From contig JAVTVX010000015.1 in the NCBI GenBank assembly GCA_033439265.1, positions 22,869,947 to 22,933,946 of the forward strand: 64,000 nucleotides of DNA. The letters are read 5' to 3'. Positions 58,680 through 64,000 of the stretch are shown here, piece by piece. The notes under the pieces were generated by a model. That model was not told where the DNA came from. It did not search any database and saw only the letters and a program-made list of their open reading frames with translations. Position 1 is the first letter of the stretch, and each line of letters begins with the position of its first letter. The translations under genes were made by a program, and so were the position numbers. Source of the stretch: Dillenia suffruticosa (taxonomy: Eukaryota > Streptophyta > Magnoliopsida > Dilleniales > Dilleniaceae).

Positions 58680-61302
58680 TGTCACGCCCCGATCCTTGGA
58701 TCGACCACGCGACAACCGCCGCGTTGTCTCAGTAAATGGGCAGAACCTCCCCATATACCGAGACTCCGCAAGGCTAACCAACTGTACAATATTTCTTTCA
58801 AATACAATACACATATAAAGGACCTATCCGGTCATCCCAGTACACACAAGCCCACATCGGCACACAAATTGGGAGGGGGTTCCTGTACATGCACGCATGT
58901 AATGTGGCCATCCCAGCCACTTCAAGGATATTTCAAAATCAAAACAGATGAAGTCCCAAATCATAGTCGTAGGATTTTACTGACACTTGTCTGAAGAAAA
59001 CAAACCAGCATCAATAAAGTCCAAACAGTATGAGATGTACAGAACTTCGTAAAATCAAAAGAAAGTATCAAAATTCAACATTTCGAACCAAATGTCCCAT
59101 TCAAATAATAAGTTTTACCAAAAATAGAATTTAAAAATGAAGTAAACAAGTCTTCCCTTCCATGGATTTCAAATCAATTAAAATAACCTTACATCACTAT
59201 CATACCTACACAAAACAGCAAATAAACCTTCCCAAACTCCAATTTCTGCAGCAAACTTAAACTTCCTCTGAAAAATGTTAAAGAGGGGTGAGTATTGGGA
59301 AATACTCAGTGAGTGAAGTGCAATGATATGATTGTGTAATAAATAAGGGGTGAATGTGAGAATATCAAAATATAACTCAAACAACACTTCATATATATCG
59401 AAACATTTTCAATAAATCAGATAATTCATAAAATATGCATCCACATCAAATGTTCTTTCAGAAAATCACAAAGGTCCCATCGAAATCACTTCCGTTCTGC
59501 GTTTGGTCGAACCAAGATGGAAGCCCGCCAGGGGATTTTCCATTTCAATATCACAAACACTACCTCCTTCCCTTGCGTTGGCTCGTACCTCCCCAGGGTG
59601 CAATCCAGATAGTACGACGTGGCAGAGTAGAGGCCGCGTATACCTCTCTCACAATAAAACCCCAACCACGCCACCCCGTCGGGTCGCTCCGTGGAGGGAA
59701 TGACTATAGCCATTACACTCATGCATCATCATTTCGAAATCGTTCAAATTACCATCAATGTGCCATGTATCAATCAAAAAAATTCCAAAATCATGCTACA
59801 AGTATTCACATATCAAATATCCAATGCAAATGGCACATATTCATTTATAATTTCATAGGATGCATTCGTAATTCAAATTTCTATTTCAGACGTCCCACAA
59901 TCACAAATAGTTTCATATAAAACATATACAAATCATTCAAAATCATTTTTCAAAGAATTTCAAATCATTTTACTCATTTACTACACAATGAACCATCCAC
60001 TCACCTCTAGGAAGGGTATCCACTCCCAATTCCAAAATTTAATCCAAGGTAACCCTTCTCAACCTTCGAAGAGGTTATCCTATACCAATAATCACAATTT
60101 CATTGTTAGTTCACCCCAAATTCTAGGTTTTATGAACTTTCCTATATTTAGCACATACCAAATTCTTCAATTTCAGGAACCAAGATTCTTTGCATCACTA
60201 ATGATCTTAAATTCCCAATATTTCTAAATTTTCTCCAATTTCTAACAATTTTCCCAATTTCCTCTGAATTTTATATAACCATAATATTTTTCATACACAT
60301 TTCAAATTAAACTCTGGGAAAACAATTCTATTCAACCTAACAGGATTCTATCATCCCTTAGCATGCTTCTTTTGTATCAAATAGCCTAATTCCTATAAAA
60401 TCCTATACTTAACCTTAATAATCACATGTAAAATGTCAGAAAATACATTCTGATCGAATATAACATACATCCTAAACATATACAAGATCTCTTACCCTAA
60501 ATTCACTCAATTTATCGAAAGGATTTAAATTTCCCTCACCTATGGGTTTCGCAGCTTGCAGCCCTAGCGTCCGTGCGCCTACAACTCGGTCTGGGACCTG
60601 CACTACTTCTAGACCGACATAAAATTCAATGATTAGGCTTAAATCACCACGAGAATCAAAACCCCTAACCTATTGATCAACAATCAGCCCTTACCTATGC
60701 AGTGGAAGAGTTGCGGCCTAGGGTTTCTAATAGTGCAGTCACGGCAAAGAGTAGCGAAGATTGCAGGAAGGCTCTCGATAGAGGGTAGCGCCGCGCGCGA
60801 ACAGGCGAGGGAGGCAAAAAAAAAAGGGCTATCGCGCGCGAGGAAGAGAAGACGAGGCAGTCGCGCGCTTGCGGGAAAGGAGAGAAACAGAGAGCGAAAC
60901 AGAGGGAGAGAGAGATTGGAGGTGGGACAGCCGCCTGCAGTGGTGGCTCACCGGTGATTGAGGGAGGCGGGGCGCCGGAAGGCCGCGGAGAGTGTGAAAA
61001 CAAAGAGAAAGAGAGCGGCAGCGAGAGAGAGAGACCGAGAAATGGAATAGAGAGAGAAACGGGGTTATGCCGGTGGCCGTGTACGGTGGTGGACAGTGGT
61101 CGCCAGTGAAAGGGAGGGGAAGAGAGTGGCGGAGGAGAGGGAGAGAATCGGGAGAGGGAGAGAATCGGGAGAGGTGAGAGGGAGACGAAGAGACTTAGGG
61201 CTTTTTGCCCTAATTGATTTGGGGGAGAAGGAGGTGCTGCGTTTGGCCAAAACGCAGAACCTCCTCTCTCTGTTTTTTTTTTTTTTTTTAATTGGTATTA
61301 CA
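58680..61302 (-). mobile_element. Solo LTR of a Gypsy-type element
   Basis: It begins TGTCACGCCCCGATCC, as in the Gypsy-1 and Gypsy-2 LTRs on their plus strands, and ends GGTATTACA (2623 bp). ATATT precedes it (58675-58679) and follows it (61303-61307), so this is a solo LTR left after LTR-LTR recombination. It shares the GACTATAGCCA word with the Gypsy-2 LTRs. Its right part is purine-rich (60760-61190) and contains short gene-like frames that are not credible. Orientation is taken from the shared ends. Confidence 0.88.
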
Positions 61303-61307
61303 ATATT

Positions 61308-61406
61308 GATTTTTGATTTTGGGGTATTTAAATTTAATTTTTGGTATATTTAAATTTTTACCGTATTCGTGAAAATTTGAATAAAATGAATAGATATAAA
61401 TAATAA
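61308..61406. other. AT-rich spacer between two inverted LTRs
   Basis: About 100 bp of AT-rich DNA; nothing recognised. Confidence 0.5.
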
Positions 61407-64000
61407 TGCTAAGAATAAAAAAAAAAGGAGCCCAGCGGAGTACTGCGTTTTAAGGCAAAACGCAACACCCCCACTAAAATTGAATTAGGGCTTTTAGCCC
61501 TAATCCCTTTCCCCTTTCTCTCTCTCTCTCTCTCTTTCTCTTCTCCTCCGCTGTTGCTCTTCTCCTTCACCGCGGTCTCTCCCTTCCGCCACCCACCGCC
61601 GCTGCTCCTCCCTCCCCGCGCGAGCGCGCGAGCGCGCTAGCCTGCAGCGCCTCCTTCCTCGCGTGAGAGTGCCACTGTGCTGAACCTTCTTCCCGAGCGC
61701 TCCACAACGCGAGCGTGCGCCTGCTCGGGAGCACGCCTACGAACAAACTAAAGCCTGCGCATGAGCGCGCACCTGCGCACGAGCGCGCTCCAGCCCACAA
61801 CATGCGACTCCTGCGCGACCCCAGCACGAGCACGAGCACGAGCACGAGCGCGAGCGTGAGCGCACTCCAGCGCGACCCTCCACGTGAGCCCAGCACGCGA
61901 TCTCCCATGAGCTGCACGATCCCTGTACGAGTGCCAGGGCGCCCCAGCACGAGCTTGAGCGAGCACCAGCGCACGACCCACTGCACAAGCACGCCCCATT
62001 ACGAGCGCGAGCGCGCCCCAGCACGAGCGTAAACGCGCGACCCACTGAGCAAGCACCCGTGCCTCACAGCGTGCAATCTAGCTCGCTAGCGCGATCCCTA
62101 GCCTGTGAGCGCCCACCAGGCTGTGAAGCCTACTGCTGACCCGCAAAGCCCACTGCTGACCTGCAAAGCCCACTGCTAACCCGCGAGCCCACTGCGGCCC
62201 CCAACACCCACTGCGGCCAGCAAGCTAGCCTGCGAGCCCACCAGTGGGCCAGCCTGCCAGCCCATTAGCCCGTAGGCCCGCGAGCCCTTGACCAGCTATT
62301 CCCTTCGAGAGCTCACCTGCATCTTCTTTACTGCAGGTAACGATTATAAGTGGATGTAATTCTAGGGTTTGGCGTTTAGAAATTTAATTAGTTGCTAATC
62401 TCGTTTCAAATTTAGAAATATTATAGGCTTTAGACCAGTTCGACGGGTGAACGAAAGCTAGGTCTAAGATTCGAGAAACCCTATGTGAGAGAAATACAAT
62501 TATTTCAATATTTGAATTAAGTTTGTTGAAATTTGGTGGAATTTAGAATTAGAAACGCTATAATGTTAAATTCGAGAAAAATTAGAGAAAATGAGAAATA
62601 TTGGAAAATTGATTATTGGTGAGCCAAATGATTCGAAAGTAATGAAACAAGAATCTAGAAAGGGGATTGTGTCAATTAAAGTTGTATTAAATTTGAAAGA
62701 AAAATTGAAAATCCCATATTAGACCTTTATTTAATATTAAATTGTGATGATTGATTAGGTTTATCTTTTGGAGACTTGAGAAGTCAATTAGATTGAATTA
62801 AAAAATAGGGAGTGACCATTCTCCCTAGAAATGTGAGTAAAACTCTAATCTCTTGTATGAAATAGTAAAACGTGTTTTCTGCCGTGTTTTCGATAAAACA
62901 TGCTTTTGATATGCATTGACTCGACGTGTGATATTAAATTTCAAAATTTATTTTGTGACATTTGAAGTGTCGTAAATTTATGTTTCTGATAACTATGCAT
63001 CCATGTTTGAAATGAAATGATATTGTGCCATTATTTGAGAACTAGATATGTTTTCTATTTTGCCATCGCATTGGCTTGAATTTGAAATGATTTGATGAAT
63101 GTATTCGTATACGGATTTGAAATGTTTTCGATGAACTATGTGCGTTGGATGCCTATTAGTTATGTGATGATATGATTCTTTCTTGTGGGACGTGCCCTTA
63201 TGATACTATGATGATAACATTGATGATTCCGTAACTACGAAGGGCGTTTGTAGTGGCACGGGTTGCCCGGATATGTTTCTGCAAGAGGTATCCACAAACG
63301 TCATTGATTCTAATGGCTATAGGCGCGGCTGGTTGAACCCACGATGGGAGAGGACGAGTGTAACGCCACCGTCTAGTACCGGGCGGGGTCCTATACACGA
63401 TGATGAGTTAGCCCCAGCAAACTCATGGCCAACGTCAGGGTAGAGAGCAATTTTAAAGTTTATGCATAATGAAACCCCCGATGCACCTATCTTAGTTATA
63501 GTTGACCTTTGCCAAGATTATTTTTGACTTACTCTACTATTATTTGATTTTTAAATGGATGCATACATGTTTGTTATCGTGTGATTGATTTAAATGATTT
63601 CAAATTGCTAAACATATCATGTTGTGCTGTGAAATGTAAATTTTTATTTCAAAGGATATTATTTGACACTTCAATGGTTCTCCCACACTATTTATGCTTG
63701 ATATTACTCCCTCACTCACTAGATATCTTCCCATGATACTCATCCCTCTTTTTTCCTTCCTCAGACAGGATTTTTGTGATAGATCGATATTTCAGACTCT
63801 AGAGGATTTGACAGTATACCCTGAAATTTGATTGTTACGACGATGAGGTTTACGTTAAATTTGAAATATAAATTTCGTACTTTGCTTCAACCCTGCGCGG
63901 TCTTGATATTGAGGTCCATAGTTGGCCATGTATATTATGGGATGACTGTATAATTTATGGACAGTTATGTGCATAACTCTCACTTTGGTTCATTTTACTT
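61407..64000 (+). mobile_element. Related LTR in the opposite orientation, cut by the window end
   Basis: From about 61407 (TGCTAAG) the plus strand resembles the reverse complement of the solo LTR. Both have an A-run, then CTGCGTTTT-GGC-AAACGC, then an AGGGCnnnnAGCCCTAAT hairpin and a pyrimidine-rich tract. Further on (63220-63480) it resembles the reverse complement of the Gypsy-1 LTR: GGATA-TTTCTGCA, GGTTGAACCCAC, GGCCAACGT and AGAGAGC-TT words in the same order. The start is approximate and the right end is outside the window. Confidence 0.65.
61590..62300. repeat. GC-rich low-complexity tract with GAGC/GCGC words
   Basis: Within the plus-oriented LTR. Short repeats such as AGCACGAGC, GCGCGAGC and AGCCCACTGC recur irregularly. 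Several overlapping open frames on both strands come from this composition and not from a protein gene. Confidence 0.7.

Noticed and set aside
60673..61353. Short frames over the purine-rich part of the solo LTR
   Set aside because: Low-complexity Arg/Glu/Gly-rich translations without start context, splice evidence or family motifs.
61567..62056. Overlapping 100-140-codon frames on both strands
   Set aside because: They arise from the GC-rich GAGC/GCGC low-complexity tract in an LTR; compositions are Arg/Ala/Ser-rich with no domain features.

Overview
This is plant nuclear DNA, most likely from an angiosperm. The evidence is a eukaryotic-type tRNA-Asn(GUU) repeat, chromodomain-type Ty3/Gypsy elements primed by initiator-Met tRNA, a two-gene CACTA (En/Spm) transposon with plant introns, and pseudogene exons of a plant DUF1295 (steroid-reductase-like) gene. 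No intact host protein gene was found; nearly everything is repeat, and the transposons are nested.

Layout. (1) 1-19250 and 30122-33407 are two arms of one tandem array of tRNA-Asn genes, all on the minus strand. The monomer is about 183 bp (a 73-nt tRNA body plus spacer). Monomers form trimers of about 549 bp, and two related trimers form a hexamer higher-order repeat (HOR) of about 1098 bp, an architecture normally associated with centromeric satellites. In each hexamer two classes (D, E) keep a foldable tRNA-Asn with good A and B boxes, while two classes (C, F) have lost the B box. (2) A Ty3/Gypsy chromovirus of Tekay/Del type (19255-30121, minus strand, long LTRs, 5-bp target duplication) sits inside one tRNA unit and splits the array. 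(3) 33408-35211 holds a truncated Ty1/copia remnant with a foreign segment inside it, joined directly to the array. (4) 35212-54292 is a second Gypsy-type element with a matching 5-bp duplication (CATAC). Most of its gag-pol is missing, and its right LTR carries a 374-bp tandem duplication. (5) Inside that LTR is a complete 10.1-kb CACTA transposon (43496-53621) with 14-bp terminal inverted repeats, a 3-bp target duplication, a TNP2-like transposase gene (one premature stop) and an apparently intact six-exon TNP1/TNPA-like gene. Arrays of palindromic subterminal repeats lie at both ends. (6) 54350-57556 holds decayed exons of a DUF1295 gene, interrupted by a (TAC)n microsatellite of about 430 bp. 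(7) 58680-61302 is a solo LTR with a 5-bp duplication (ATATT). It is followed by a related LTR in the opposite orientation that runs off the window (61407-64000).

How it fits together. Nesting gives a relative order: the tRNA array came before Gypsy-1; the DUF1295 locus came before Gypsy-2; the LTR duplication probably came before the CACTA insertion. The CACTA genes form a transposase plus DNA-binding-protein pair, and the subterminal palindromes are the likely binding sites. The most unusual feature is the tRNA-Asn satellite with its higher-order structure and its division into tRNA-competent and tRNA-dead monomers.
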